This document shows, piece after piece, positions 10,220 to 21,349 of a DNA stretch of 64,000 nt. Below the pieces are notes generated by a model. The model did no database searches and was not told where the DNA came from. It saw nothing but the letters and a program-made list of their open reading frames with translations. Within the stretch, counting starts at the first letter, position 1, and every line of letters starts with the position of its first letter. The stretch is from Symbiodinium natans (taxonomy: Eukaryota > Sar > Dinophyceae > Suessiales > Symbiodiniaceae). The DNA lies in NCBI GenBank assembly GCA_905221605.1, contig CAJNDS010001112.1, positions 2,431,472 to 2,495,471 on the forward strand. The letters are read 5' to 3'. The translations under genes and the position numbers were made by a program.

Positions 10220-11873
10220 AACAATGCATGACTGGCTGCCCAATTTCTTGTACAATTGCCCCCAAGAAATCTTCTCTCGCCTTGTCCCTGCGGATTTCAG
10301 CTATGCGCTTATGGTTGATAGGGCTTAGGGTTTAGGGTTTACGTGTCAAAAACGTCTGAGTTCTACCAAGCTAGGCCATCCGTACCTCAAGACGAGACAC
10401 GCATGCGCGCGGCATGTAGCTCAAGGAGCTGTTGGCATTCCAAGTCCTAAACCCTACTTAGAGGTTCATGGGTGCTTATAGCCTCAATGAAAAGTTTGCT
10501 TGTAACCTGCTTGGAGGACTTAGGGGGCCTATAAGTACAGTTATAACGTGAACCGTAAGGTCACAGGCCACTGGACCTTGGAGAAAGACATGTCATGAAC
10601 TCCTGGAGCCACCAGTCCTAACATCGTTTGGTGATGTTTCGTCTTTGAAATGTTAGGGCTTAAACATGGAGGGTTCGGATTCCACCACTTTGGGGAAACT
10701 AAGCTCGAAACCCTGATCCGACACACAGGAGGCCTTTGCTCGAGCCCCTAAGACACTCAGCACACAGGAGCCCTAAACCCTAAACCCTAAACCCTAAACC
10801 CTAAAGCACACAGGAGCCCTAAATAAAGCTGAAGCCGATTCAGCGCGCGGAATGGCCTTGCTGCATCTCTCGCGATGTGGGTCCGGGGCCAGACAACTCC
10901 GACACACTTGAGAGGATCCATGATAGGGTTGAGGGTTTAGGGTTTAGGGTTTAGGGTTTAGGATGTAGAACCCAGAGGATCCATGCGCCCATATAGTAGG
11001 TGGGGTTTAGGGGATTTAAACCCTAAACCCCTAAACCCGGGCTGGTGGCACAAACAACCCTAAAACCCAAACCGGTTAAGGGTTTGGTATCTGACAACTG
11101 CGGTCAGGCCCAGGATTTCCCTATAAGGTACCTAGGCCGCCTGAGCCCTTGTTTGTGGAGGGGGGTGGGTTCAGCTGAAGACTTCAGGAACGGAGCTTTT
11201 CATCCTCGTTGCAAAGATGGCAGGGACATTTCACGAAAGTCAGGCCTAAACCCTAGACCCTCACGCCAGGATTAAGGCCCAAGACCATTCATGTCCTCAT
11301 GAGAGCAGCTGTAGCAAGTTCACATGGCATCCAGCAGGTTAGGGCGGTTAGAGGCGCACCATCCTCAAACCCTTGTCTGCAAAGCCCTAAACCCTAAACA
11401 CTAAACCCTAAACCCTGATTGGAGGCCTCCAGTTTTTTGTGGCAGACAGAAAACACCTGGTCACTTCTCCAAAATTCGGGGCATCGTTTGGAGGTAATTC
11501 TTTGTATGGCGGCCTCTAGTATTTATTCGGGTGCCCAAAAGGGGACCCTATTTCAGATGCAAGGGCCCCCCAAAATGGGACAGAAAGCATAGGGTATGTG
11601 AGTCCCTTAGCGATAGGTCCTATTAGGTCGTATTCCTCAATAGTTGGCCCCTCCAGGGCCTAAACTTCCCCCTATAAGCCCTTTACCCCGAACGGTTTAG
11701 GGTTTAGGGTTTAGGGTTTAGGGTTTAGGGTTTAGGGTTTAGGGTTTAGGGTTTAGGGTTTAGGGTTTAGGGAACTCCAAACCCTAAACCCCAGCAGTTC
11801 TTGCATCCATCTGGGAGTTACCCCAAGGATCCGAGCACTTTCACAATTTCTAAAAAATGAAATACCCCAAGTA

Positions 11874-12014
11874 CTTGAAGGTTCATGGCACTTATTAACC
11901 AATTATAACTGTACTTATAACTGTACTTATAAGCCCCTTAAGAACCCTAATAGAGTTATAATTTGGGTGATAAGTACAGTTATACATGGTTACTAAGTAC
12001 CATGAACCTCCAAG
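11874..12014. mobile_element. Family H palindromic element, TA flanks
   Basis: A 141-bp near-perfect hairpin: CTTGAAGGTTCATGGCACTT at one end, 'GTACCATGAACCTCCAAG' at the other, with 'TAACTGTACTTATAACTG' and its mirror inside. TA directly flanks both ends, consistent with a 2-bp TA target duplication as in Tc1/mariner-type MITEs. Four more copies: 21056, 39143, 39416 and 50298. Confidence 0.85.
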
Positions 12015-12054
12015 TAGGTGTCCGAATTCACTCCCTGCGCTCCCCTTGGCGCCC

Positions 12055-12158
12055 CAAATCTTCCAAAGACTTAATTAAGGTATATACCTTAATTGATACT
12101 AAGGATCATTTTCTTGAATTAGGGTATATTCCTTAATTAAGGGGTTTTGGAAGATTTG
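12055..12158. mobile_element. Family J palindromic element
   Basis: AT-rich hairpin with ends CAAATCTTCCAAAGACTTAA and 'GGGGTTTTGGAAGATTTG'. The interior has 'AAGGTATATACCTTAATT' and 'AGGGTATATTCCTTAATT'. Relatives at 15797-15980 and 49041-49145. Confidence 0.75.
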
Positions 12159-12159
12159 T

Positions 12160-14170
12160 TTGGCTCTATTCTATGAGGCCAGTCCGAGCAAAGAGCTCAG
12201 TCGATTGGCGCTGGCCTGCAGGACCGGGGTGCCTCGGGATTCTTGCGTTGCACAGTTTCAAGGCCTTAGGTTAGGGGATCTCAGTAGGGCGAGGTGTCAG
12301 GAGGGCTTTAGCATTCTTCTATGGTATTGTGTTATTTTCTTTTTGTTCGGTTCTGTTCGGCTCTGTGTTGTGCAAACCTATTTTAGACGCCTCCCTTAAT
12401 GTAGACTCTTGTAGGTTGTGATGGCGAAAACATTTTTTCGGAATCAGAGGAAACCAACAAGGAATCACACATGTTTTTGGGTTCTCAACCCTAAACCCCA
12501 AACCCTAGACCCAAAACCCTAAACCCTAAACTAGGGCGTTTACCAAGGCTTTCAGTTTCAATGGGATGCTGTTTTCAAGACGCCCCGCGGCGAGGAAGAA
12601 GGCTGGAGCCTGGCAGGAGGCCCTCAGCAGGGTCCGGTGTGCAGGAGCTATATCGGATTAGGGTTTCGGGTTCAGGGTTTAGGGTTTAGGGTTTAGTTTA
12701 GGGTACTCTATTTATGTGTGTATGTATGCATGCTTGCATGTATGTATGTATGCATGCATGCTGATGATGATGATGATGATGATAATGATGATCCCTTCCA
12801 ATCGGCCAGGCAGTGTCATTTCTTGCCGCCATGCAAGGCATGAAGGAGATGTCATGACCCCAGCCCGTGGGAAGTCGGCAACCCTGCTTGCCAGAGTGTT
12901 TACATACCCCCACGGCTCCTTAGCCCAATTTCCTGGTGTCCAGGCGGTGTCGTTTGGGTTTTGAAGGCCCTGGCCATATGCACGGAGGGCACTGTGCACA
13001 AGCAAAGTGCCCAACCTAGGCCATCAAAACCGCGCTGCTTATGACGCCCCAAGACCGACCCTAACCCCTAAGGCCCAAAAACATCGGCCCAGCAGCTGAG
13101 GCCTGACCAAAGGGCATGGGGAGCGCTGATCAGCGCCTGCGCGGCGGGCTGGGGGGCCTGGATTTTTTTGTGAAGAGGGGGCTCCTTCCTTGGGCTTTTT
13201 TATAGGAGGAGTCCTATACTACAAAATAAGGGTACCGCACAGGGACACCTTGTTCTGGGGGCCCTCCTTTCTTGAAGGAGTCCTAATTAAAGAAACGACC
13301 ACAAAAGGACACCTCAATGTTCCTACACCCTGTCAGCCCACGAACCCCCGATAGAGCCCAATACACCTTATTTCAGGAATATAGCTTGAATCATATTGAG
13401 GATCCCTGTATAAATTAAACAATATTCCCTGATTAAGCAGTATTGGGCTCTGTGGGCTGCCTTCATAGACCCAAGAACCCGGACTCAGCTTTTCCAATTT
13501 AGCAGAGAGCTGAAACAGGTAGGACCGGTTTAGGTTTTTGGGGCCTTGAATTAGGGTTTAGGGTTTAGGCTTTAGGGTTTGGGGGAGTCGATTACAGTCC
13601 AGTTCCAGGGTTTGGGGTTTGGTTTTCAGGGCCTGGGTCCAGGGTGAAAAAAGAAGCGGCTTGGACAAATGAAATTTCGAAGCCCTCTTTGACCAGGTAA
13701 GGCTTGGCCAGTGTCGCTTGCGCTGCTGGAGGCTCCGTGTCAGGGGAACAGGGATGAGTAAGGTCTAGGATTTAGGATTTAGGATTTAGGATTTAGGGTT
13801 TAGGGTTTAGGGTTTAGGGTTTAAGGGCTTCTTTAAAAAAGGGTTCTCAATCTCTCTTTTTTCCCAGGCAGTCTGTCAGGCATGCTTTCAAGCACGTCAG
13901 CTCGGCCTGTAAAAGACACAAGGGCTGCCGGGCCGTAGTGGCTTTTTTACAATCCTTGAAATCCCCTGATGTCCCCAAACCCCTTGGGCTTCAAGTATAC
14001 AGATAATTACCTACATCGGGGTCTAAAGTCTGCAAGTAGCACCTACTTGGGGCTTATTTTCGAGCCTTAGGCAAAGGGGGGCATCATTTAGGCCTCCCAC
14101 CCGGCTAGAACCCCTAAACCCTCAAGCCTAGGGTTTAGGGTTTAGGGTTTAGGGTTTAGGGTTTAGGGGC
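12160..14170. other. Mostly non-coding, one PPR-like island
   Basis: Holds short telomeric runs (12670-12700, 13555-13580, 13775-13825), a small ATGC/GATGAT microsatellite at 12716-12792 and a family L hairpin (13343-13451). The island at 12541-12655 reads 'KKAGAWQEALSRVRCAGA' in one frame, resembling a PPR helix, but this is too short to call. Confidence 0.45.
13343..13451. mobile_element. Family L palindromic element
   Basis: Ends AGAGCCCAATACACCTTATT and 'GCAGTATTGGGCTCT'. The interior pairs 'AGGAATATAGCTTGAATCAT' with 'TTAAACAATATTCC'. Relatives near 48273-48352 and 49594-49700. Confidence 0.65.
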
Positions 14171-14566
14171 CCACATGAGGAGGCAACACCCCTTCGCGGT
14201 GCCCACTTGCGTGTCGGTTCCCCGCACAGGAAGCCGCAGGCTCAAAGCCACGGCCTCAGGCTCCAAGTTGTAGATTGGGATGTTCCCCTTATACTATCAG
14301 TCCTTAATAATGTTGCACTGGCTTTAATGGCCCCCCCCCCTCCGGCCCCAAACAAATTTGGACCCTCTACAAACGCATGGCGCGGCGACCCCCCCAAACT
14401 TTTTTTTTTGGGGGGGGAGGCCGGAATTCAAGCAAAAGGAGCAGAATCTGAAGTCAAGGAGCCTGCGCCAAGGAGCAACCACACTGACATCAGCCCGCCT
14501 GTGGCAGACACAGCGCCGAGCTTACTGGGAAGAGCGTGTGACGGCAAATTGCCTTTTGCTGTTTAG
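14171..14566 (+). CDS. Possible exons, product unknown
   Basis: An island at 14175-14273 reads 'MRRQHPFAVPTCVSVPRTG' and continues 'SRRLKATASGSKL' before meeting a family E fragment at 14276. A second island at 14429-14566 reads 'AESEVKEPAPRSNHTDISPP', continues 'VADTAPSLLGRACDGKLPFAV' and ends at a TAG. Between them lie C-, T- and G-tracts. Both are open and GC-balanced like exons, but neither shows a known domain and the joining is not determined. Confidence 0.3.
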   Translation, partial: PHEEATPLRGAHLRVGSPHRKPQAQSHGLRLQVVDWDVPLILSVLNNVALALMAPPPPAPNKFGPSTNAWRGDPPKLFFLGGEAGIQAKGAESEVKEPAPRSNHTDISPPVADTAPSLLGRACDGKLPFAV

Positions 14567-14569
14567 CCC

Positions 14570-14667
14570 AAAGGGGCCATGTACCATTTCTACTTGGGCC
14601 TTAAACGGGTCCCTATATAGTAGCTTTAGGGCCCAAGTATATACTTTATAGATACATGGACCCTTAG
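14570..14667. mobile_element. Family F inverted-repeat element
   Basis: Starts AAAGGGGCCATGTACC and ends 'GATACATGGACCCTTAG'. Internal mirrored 'TACTTGGGCC' and 'GGCCCAAGTA'. Confidence 0.75.
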
Positions 14668-14890
14668 GGTAGTGTGATTGATGAGACAGAGCATATTGCC
14701 TTGGTGTTTTCTGCTGTGCGCGGTGCCCTAAGCCCTGAATCCTTAACCCCTAACCCCCCATGTTAAACCGCCCCCTGTCCTACCCCTCAGTTGCCACGAA
14801 GCCGATGCCGAGTGATACCCCTCACCTTTGTTTTTTTGGTTCTGGGTTCCCCTATTTAAGGTAACCAACCCCAAACAAGGGGGTGCCCTT

Positions 14891-15152
14891 TTGGGATGTT
14901 CCCACTTCTACTCACAGTCCTGAGTAGGGATCATAATGGGGGGGTATTCCTGGTAGCCCAGTGGGACCCTTTTCCCTTTTTTTGGTTCTGGGTTCCCTTA
15001 TAAAGTAACCAACCCAAAAAAGGGTGCCCTGATTATAATATGGCTACGGAGCTGCTAAGTATTATAATCAATTGAAATCACCCTAAACCCTAAACCCTAA
15101 ACCCTAAACCCTAAACCCTAAACGGACTGTTAGTATAAGGGGGACCATCCCA
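14891..15152. mobile_element. Family E element, interrupted by an inner family B copy
   Basis: Ends TTGGGATGTTCCCACTTC and 'AGGGGGACCATCCCA' match family E copies at 50455-50548 and 55636-55766. It contains the inner family B copy and a 50-bp CCCTAAA run. Confidence 0.7.
14950..15059. mobile_element. Inner family B element
   Basis: 110 bp with CTGGTAGCCCAGTGGGACCC at the left and 'GGCTACGGAGCTGCTAAG' at the right. TATT flanks both sides (before 14950 with one extra C, and after 15059). The interior has the family's 'AACCAACCCAAAAAAGGGTG' core. Confidence 0.75.
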
Positions 15153-15192
15153 GGGTGCCCCCGTAGACAGATATTGTTGCTGGGGTATCTAG

Positions 15193-15377
15193 CCTTGGGC
15201 CTTAAAGCCTCCCTCCTATTTAGGGACTTGTGGGCCCAAGTATAGGGGGCTTACAGAAATAGAGGACCCCTTAAACAGACCCCAAGTAGTCGGACTCCCA
15301 TATATTAAGGACCCCAATAAGGTAACCCCCGCATTTCGGAAACCCCCCATGTAAGAATGAGGTGCATGGACCCTTAG
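15193..15377. mobile_element. Family F fragment hosting a family D fragment
   Basis: Family F sequence ('CCTATTTAGGGACTTGTGGG', right end 'TGCATGGACCCTTAG') is split by a piece of family D (about 15291-15352, ending 'GCATTTCGGAAACCCCCC'). Confidence 0.5.
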
Positions 15378-15599
15378 GGCTAAACCCTAAACCCTAACTT
15401 TAAGCCCTAAATCCTCCCTGGGGCTGATTATTGTCCCAACTCTGAGATGATGTTCAACGACACCATGGCCGGTGCGATGAGGTCGGGGGCGCTTGGGATT
15501 TAGGGTTTAGGGCTTAGTGTTTAGGGTTTAGGGTTTAGGGTTTAGGGTTTAGGGTTTAGGGTTTAGCGTGTAAACCGTAAACCCTGCAAACCCCTAAAC

Positions 15600-15723
15600 C
15601 TTAGCAGCCCAGCGGTGCCCCTTTCAATTTTTTGGGGTCCAGTGGTTCCCTTATGCAGTAGCCAACCCCCCCCCCAAAAAAAAAACAGCACCCTTACGGT
15701 AACATGGTTCCTGGGCTACCAAG
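15600..15723. mobile_element. Family B introner-like element
   Basis: Starts CTTAGCAGCCCAGCGGTGCC and ends 'GGTTCCTGGGCTACCAAG'. The interior carries 'CCAGTGGTTCCCTTAT' and a C/A homopolymer pair. Confidence 0.75.
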
Positions 15724-15796
15724 AAACCCGAAGCCCTGAGTTGAGGCATCCGGGGCCCCATCGACGGAGTCGTAAGGGCCCTAAGTGGGGTTCGAA

Positions 15797-15983
15797 CCTA
15801 GATCTTCCAAAACCCTTGAAATTCAGGAATATACCCCTAGCTAGTTTATACTAAGGATCCTTCTTCTGAATTAGGGTATATTCCTTAATTAAGGGGTTTT
15901 GGAAGATTTGGCTTACTAAGGATCCTTCTTCTGAATTAGGGTATATTCCCTAGTTAAGGGGTTTTGGAAGATCTGGGAAGTGA
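15797..15983. mobile_element. Family J element with its right half duplicated in tandem
   Basis: A full hairpin (15797-15911, ends 'GATCTTCCAAAACCCTTG' and 'TTTTGGAAGATTTG') is followed at once by a second copy of its right half (about 15914-15983, from 'ACTAAGGATCC' to 'TTTTGGAAGATCTGGG'). Confidence 0.7.
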
Positions 15984-16410
15984 TGGGGGCCAGGGTTATG
16001 TAGCACAAGTGGTGGGCAGACAGCAGTCTGCGTCGGGCCAAGAAGAAGCAGAATATGAACCAAGTAGCTGAGTGGGCACACTTTGTGCACTTCTTGGGAT
16101 ACGAGAATTCCCCTATAGAACTGAAAGTGTGCACTTTTTTGGGGGGCTTCGGAACTCAGCAACTAAGTGAAGAATGAGAAGGACAAAAGAAGTCTGATCC
16201 ACTTTGGGATACTTCGCGCCTTCACAGATACCCATGACTTCACCTCCCAATTGTGCTTTGTAAGGACGGACATGGGCCCTTCATGACAACAGTTGGCCTG
16301 ACTGTGAAGGAAGACCTGAGGACGACTGTGACAAGAACACCAACTCAGGATATCATGGCTGGTCGTGGACCAACATGGGTGGTTGTCAAAATTATGGTCC
16401 CTTTTGGATT

Positions 16411-16800
16411 CCTAAACCCCTAAACCCCTAAACCCCTAAACCCCTAAACCCCTAAACCCCTAAACCCCTAAACCCCTAAACCCCTAAACCCCTAAACCCC
16501 TAAACCCCTAAACCCCTAAACCCCTAAACCCCTAAACCCCTAAACCCCTAAACCCCTAAACCCCTAAACCCCTAAACCCCTAAACCCCTAAACCCCTAAA
16601 CCCCTAAACCCCTAAACCCCTAAACCCCTAAACCCCTAAACCCCTAAACCCCTAAACCCCTAAACCCCTAAACCCCTAAACCCCTAAACCCCTAAACCCC
16701 TAAACCCCTAAACCCCTAAACCCCTAAACCCCTAAACCCCTAAACCCCTAAACCCCTCAACCCCTAAACCCCTAAACCCCTAAACCCCTAAACCCCTAAA
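16411..16800 (-). repeat. Homogeneous 8-base array (CCCCTAAA)n
   Basis: About 48 tandem copies of an 8-base telomere variant with an extra C, with only one visible variant unit (CCCCTCAA near 16753-16760). It switches abruptly at 16801 to about six ordinary 7-base CCCTAAA units (to 16846). The purity is much higher than in most arrays of the window. Confidence 0.95.
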
Positions 16801-17569
16801 CCCTAAACCCTAAACCCTAAACCCTAAACCCTAAACCCTAAACCCTGCACCCAGCCAGGCAGAAGCAGTGGCCTGCTGTCCTGGCCCTATTCCAGCGGCC
16901 ATGCCCCAAGAGAACCCCGCAACCTTTCGCTGCGTTGCGCACCAGGATCCAGAGTAGGCCCTTGTTGGGTTTGGGGTTTAGGGTTTAGGGTTTAGGGTTT
17001 AGGGTTTAGGGTTTAGGGTTTAGGGTTTAGGGTTTAGGGTTAGGGTTTAGGGTTTAGGGTTTGGTGTGTAGGGCTTAGGGTTTCGGGGCTCACAGGGGTT
17101 TAGGGTAGGGGGAAATATGAGCCTAAGGTACTCTGAGGGTCCATATGCCTATCTTGAATATACTTGAACCCGAAACCTCACACCACAAGCCTGTCCTCTG
17201 CTTGGGGGCATACTTAGAGACTGACCCCCCCCATACCTATATACATATACCTATAGATGTGCAATGCTTCAATTCATCCTATAAATCCTATAAACCCTAA
17301 ACCCTATAAGGAATACAGCACATATCAGGGCGTGTAGCTTACGATAGGCTGTGACTGGCCGAAGGCTCCATGATGCTCCTGCCGGGTCCCCGCGTCGGGG
17401 GGCCTGAAGAGATGGACCCTATGGTTTAGGGTTTGGGGTTTAGGGTTTAGGGTTTAGGGTTTAGGGTTTAGGGATGGATCTTCAAGGATCAGTCTGGGGC
17501 TTGTGGGCTCCTTAGGGGTCTAGGTTTGAGGGTTTCGGGTTTTAGGGGTTTGCTTTGGGACATTTCCGT

Positions 17570-17684
17570 AAGGGTCCACGTATCTATATAATTAGTATCT
17601 ACTTGGGCCTTAAAGGGGTTTATATATATATATATAGTAGCTTTAGGTCCCAAGTATATACTATGTAGGTACATGGACCCGTAG
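17570..17684. mobile_element. Family F inverted-repeat element with AT microsatellite core
   Basis: Ends AAGGGTCCACGTATCTATAT and 'GTAGGTACATGGACCCGTAG'. Mirrored 'TACTTGGGCC' and 'GTCCCAAGTA' inside, and a (TA)n tract in the loop. Confidence 0.75.
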
Positions 17685-17996
17685 GGTCTAGTAGGTGTCC
17701 GGAGTTCAAGGTTCGAATGTTTCGACGGCTCAGGCAAAGGTTGAAGGTGTGCTCGAGTTGTCTCGACACAGGCAGAGGAATCGACATGCTAGAGCTGCCG
17801 TCATGCATGAGACGTCGGACGCCGGCTTTCGCATGTCTGTTAGTTCAGCACATGGCGCTTCCAAAAGTGCACAGAAGACCATGCCATTCTTGGTAGAAGG
17901 CTTCTCCATCGTCTACAAGAGTCCCCCATGATCTCCCATCCAAGGCCCGAAATTTTGGATGTCCGGAAAAAATGATGATGCGTGTTGGGTGACACC

Positions 17997-18106
17997 CCCA
18001 AAGAATCCTAAGTACCTATATGGGGGACACTCACCTTAACCATACTAGTCATTCCTATTATAGAAACCCCTACTTTGCACTATGTAGGTACTTAGGACCC
18101 TTTGGG
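17997..18106. mobile_element. Family Q inverted-repeat element, copy 2
   Basis: Same length (110 bp) as copy 1 at 706-815 but inverted, with about four mismatches. Flanked by ACC on both sides (17994-17996 and 18107-18109), consistent with a 3-bp target duplication. Confidence 0.85.
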
Positions 18107-20161
18107 ACCATGCCACCATGACACGAGCATCTGTGGCAGCGGCGGTGCTCCTCCACGGAAGCAGCCCGGCAGCCATTATACCCTAAACCCTAAACCCTAA
18201 GAAACCCTAAAAAAACCTGAAAAACCCTAAGCCCTAAGCCCTAAACCCTAAACCCTAAACCCTAGATGGTTTAGGGATGGATGTCTTGGGCTTGCATCTC
18301 GAAGCGCAGTGGATGCTTTGAACACGGCTGCCTCTTCCAACCTACAGTCTACGACCTCTAGTATGCGTGCATTCTATACTTACATACACATATGTATGTA
18401 ATGCATGTAATGTTATGTTTATGTTTATGTTCATGTTTATGATTATGTCATGTTGTGTATATTGTTTGGCTTGTATGCTCATATGTGTTACAGAGAGAAA
18501 GCGACATTGCAAAGTGCGCTTCCTGAGCCTTCGTTGGAGAATACCCGCATGATTCATAAGGGGGAATAGGGGTCGAGGTCAGTTGGAGGTGTATATGGGT
18601 ACCTACAAAAACAAGCAAAGGTCTACTTATAACCTACTTTGAGGACTTAGGCAGCATATAAGTGCAGTTATCATTGGGGTGAAAAAGTACTTGTAAGTCC
18701 CAAGCCTCCGCGCCTGACATGAGAGGTTGTCTTGCTAAGACCCCGACGAAGCCGCTTCTCACCATCAGCAACGTACTGGAGGACAGGCTTGTGGGTTTTT
18801 AGGGTTTACGGTTGAGCTTTAGGGCTTAGGGTTTACGGTTGGTTAACTGCTGGGGCTTACGAGATCAGACTCTGATCGCAGGCAGGTAGTGCCGAGCAGC
18901 TCAGAAATTGGAAGTGTTTAAACAAGGTAGATATGCCGGATTCACACCTCAACGTGCGTCATGGGTGGTTGTGTCCCCACTCGTTCAAAGGTTTAGGTCA
19001 ACCTCCAGGCAAACCTATGTGGTGGTGTGCTGAACGTCTTGCGGACCTTTCAGGAGGGGTGGGCTTTCGGGTTTAGGGTGTGCACGGCTGGTATCGACCC
19101 CAAACCCTAAACTCTAAAACCCTAATCGAGGCGGGCTGAGGGTGCATTTCGAAAACAGCCTCGCCTGGGCCGCACCTTTTTTATCTGATTTTAAGGCATG
19201 TTCCGCTTTAGGGTTTAGGGTGTAGGGTTTAGGGTTTAGGGTTGCCATATTCCTTTCTGAAGGGGTATTGGGCTCTTTGGGACTTGAGAGGTTCAACTAT
19301 AGGCTCCTGTACCCTCCTTACCCGGAGGACGAATACACCTGCGCGCGCTGCAAGTGGACGGCCAAAGCCCTTCGTGCAGCGCTTGGCGAGTGCCTCCGGC
19401 TCAACCCGACACCACGGAGCTCAGCTAACAGAAACGGTAGTTGAGAAGAACCCCCCCTCCCCCCCCCAAAAAAAATAGGGGTGCCTTAGGGTCCTGAATA
19501 TCAGGCAATCCTACTATTTAGGGATCTATATTGGGGAGTCCCACGTGTTCGTAAGCCGCCATATGTCCCAACAGAGGTCAGGAAGCATGACTTGATACTG
19601 AGGCGGCGCTTCCCTCGCCGGGCACACGAGGCAAGCCAGCTGAAAGTCCTTGCACACCTCTACTACTTGCCGAAGAACCCCAGCAGAGATAGCAATCCCT
19701 AATTTACCCTTATATCTACGTGCCTAAACCTCAACAACAACACAGGGTCGATAGCAATCCCATATTTAACCCTGGTCAGGAAGAACATGTTTTTTTTTTG
19801 GTCTTTAAGGGCTTTCTTAAGCATTGAGTAGACTTGGGGGCTTATACTTGAGGCTCATAGGATCATGGTGTCCTATGCAGGGCTCGTAGGGTTTATAAGT
19901 GTTTTTTTGTGGTTGGGAGTATGGGGTCAGTAGGCCCAGGCTATAGGTATGAACGTTTGGACTCCGAGACCTCAGAACCCCCTCCCTTGAACCCTCAAAG
20001 CTAAAAACACACGTTTAGGGTTTAGGGTTTAGGGTTTGAGGTTTAGGGTTCAGGGGTTGGGTTTAGGGTTTAGGGTTTAGGCAGCCTGTCTGATAGGAGC
20101 AGCACCGGCTGAGGGTTGTAGCCAGCCTCTCACATGTAGTTCCTTTCGATAACCTTAGCCT

Positions 20162-20242
20162 ACTACTTCCCCCCCAAAAAAAAACAAATGAATGGACTAA
20201 TCATCCCTATATTGCCCTTAAATATTTCAATATGAATGAAGA

Positions 20243-20276
<34 letters not shown>

Positions 20277-20312
20277 TTTGTTACAATTTGTTGGGGTTCT
20301 TCAGCAAGTAGT
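20162..20312. mobile_element. Family K element with AT microsatellite
   Basis: Right end 'GGGGTTCTTCAGCAAGTAGTAG' and internal 'TCCCTATATTGCCCTTAAAT' match family K. The left part is degenerate, and an (AT)n plus T-tract has expanded in the middle. Confidence 0.55.
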
Positions 20313-21055
20313 AGTAGCCGCGCAAGGAACTTCAAGTGTTGGTCTACCTCCAGAACCCCCAAAACCCACATGTTTTGGAGCTTATGAGCACATGTCCCGG
20401 TTTAGGGTTTAGGGTTTAGGGTTTAGGGTTTAGGGTTTAGGGTTTAGGGTTTAGGGTTTAGGGTTTAGGGTTTAGGGTTTAGGGTTTAGGGTTTAGGCTC
20501 ACAGGTTGCCTGCAAAACAAAGTAGGCTTTGGGGTTCGTAAGGTACTTGCAGGTTCATTGCTCATAACCCCAAGTATACGTCTAGTTTTGACCTACTTCG
20601 AGGACTTAGCGGGCTCATCAGCGCAGTTCTAATTGGGGTTCTACAGTATCCCTTAGGCTCAAAACAGCCCAAAAACCTTCAATACAAAGGCCTTTGGGCC
20701 GAAAAACCCTAAAATGGGAGTCCTTAAGGCCTTAGGGTATCTAGCTCTAAACCCTAAACCCTAAACCCTAAACCCTAAACCCTAAACCCTAAACCCTAAA
20801 CCCTAAACCCTAAACCCTAAAGGCCCAGGGCACACAGGGTCCGTTCCACATGCACGGAGAGGCCGCATCCCGCCGAAAGTTGGCGGAGGAGGTCTTGGAC
20901 GAGGTCGAGCTCCGGCCCTCCCAAGGTTTAGGAGTTAGGAACCCCTAAATGGGTAGTCTGAGGGTTTAGGGTTTAGGTTTTAGGAGTTAATAGTCTAGGG
21001 TTTAGGGGTTTAGGGGTTTGTGCCAGAGGCCTGGATGTAAGGGGTTTAGGGGATA

Positions 21056-21196
21056 CTTGAAGGTTCATGGTACTTATTAACCAATTATAATTGTACTTAT
21101 AACCCAAGTTATAACTATATTAGGGCACTTAAGGGGCTTATAAGTACAGTTATAAGTACAGATATAACTGGTTATTAAGTACCATGAACCTTCAAG
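21056..21196. mobile_element. Family H palindromic element, TA flanks
   Basis: 141 bp, CTTGAAGGTTCATGGTACTT to 'GTACCATGAACCTTCAAG', with TA at both borders. Ends 153 bp before the ATG of the next gene. Confidence 0.85.
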
Positions 21197-21349
21197 TAGG
21201 GTTTAGTTTGGGGTTTAGAGTTCCCCCCCCGCCCCCCCTAGCTCCCCTAAAACTGAGGCAGCCTGCATTCGAAGGGGGAGCTTGAAGGAGTTTAGGGGGG
21301 ACCCCTGACGGATGTGCATTGGGATGGTTAGGGTTCAGGGTTTAGAAGT

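Larger units (their letters stand above)
9077..11870. other. Repeat field without recognised genes
   Basis: Contains telomeric arrays (9233-9400 with a TTTAGGGG variant, 10921-10960, 11696-11770), a family F element, a larger F-like palindrome, an HH fragment and G-tracts near 9561-9580. No frame shows a protein-family motif. Confidence 0.5.
14815..15192. mobile_element. Outer family B element of a three-level nest
   Basis: The left part 'TTTTTTTGGTTCTGGGTTCC' through 'AACCAACCCCAAACAAGG' and the right end 'TTGTTGCTGGGGTATCTAG' are the two halves of a family B element. They are interrupted by a family E element (14891-15152), which is itself interrupted by a second family B element (14950-15059). 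The order of events is therefore outer B, then E, then inner B. Confidence 0.65.
15984..21055. other. Long repeat field, no gene recognised
   Basis: Contains the 8-base repeat array at 16411, telomeric arrays (16967-17060, 17426-17472, 20398-20497, 20748-20820), family F, Q and K copies, small ATGT/TTTATG and AT microsatellites (18380-18450, 20245-20270) and unique islands. Open frames such as 15916-16162 (minus) and 17695-17931 have no motif I recognise. Confidence 0.5.

Noticed and set aside
12698-13014. Histidine/isoleucine-rich frames
   Set aside because: Produced by the GATGAT and ATGC microsatellite.
16411-16846. CRISPR-like array
   Set aside because: The units are contiguous 8-mers without spacers, and the organism is eukaryotic.
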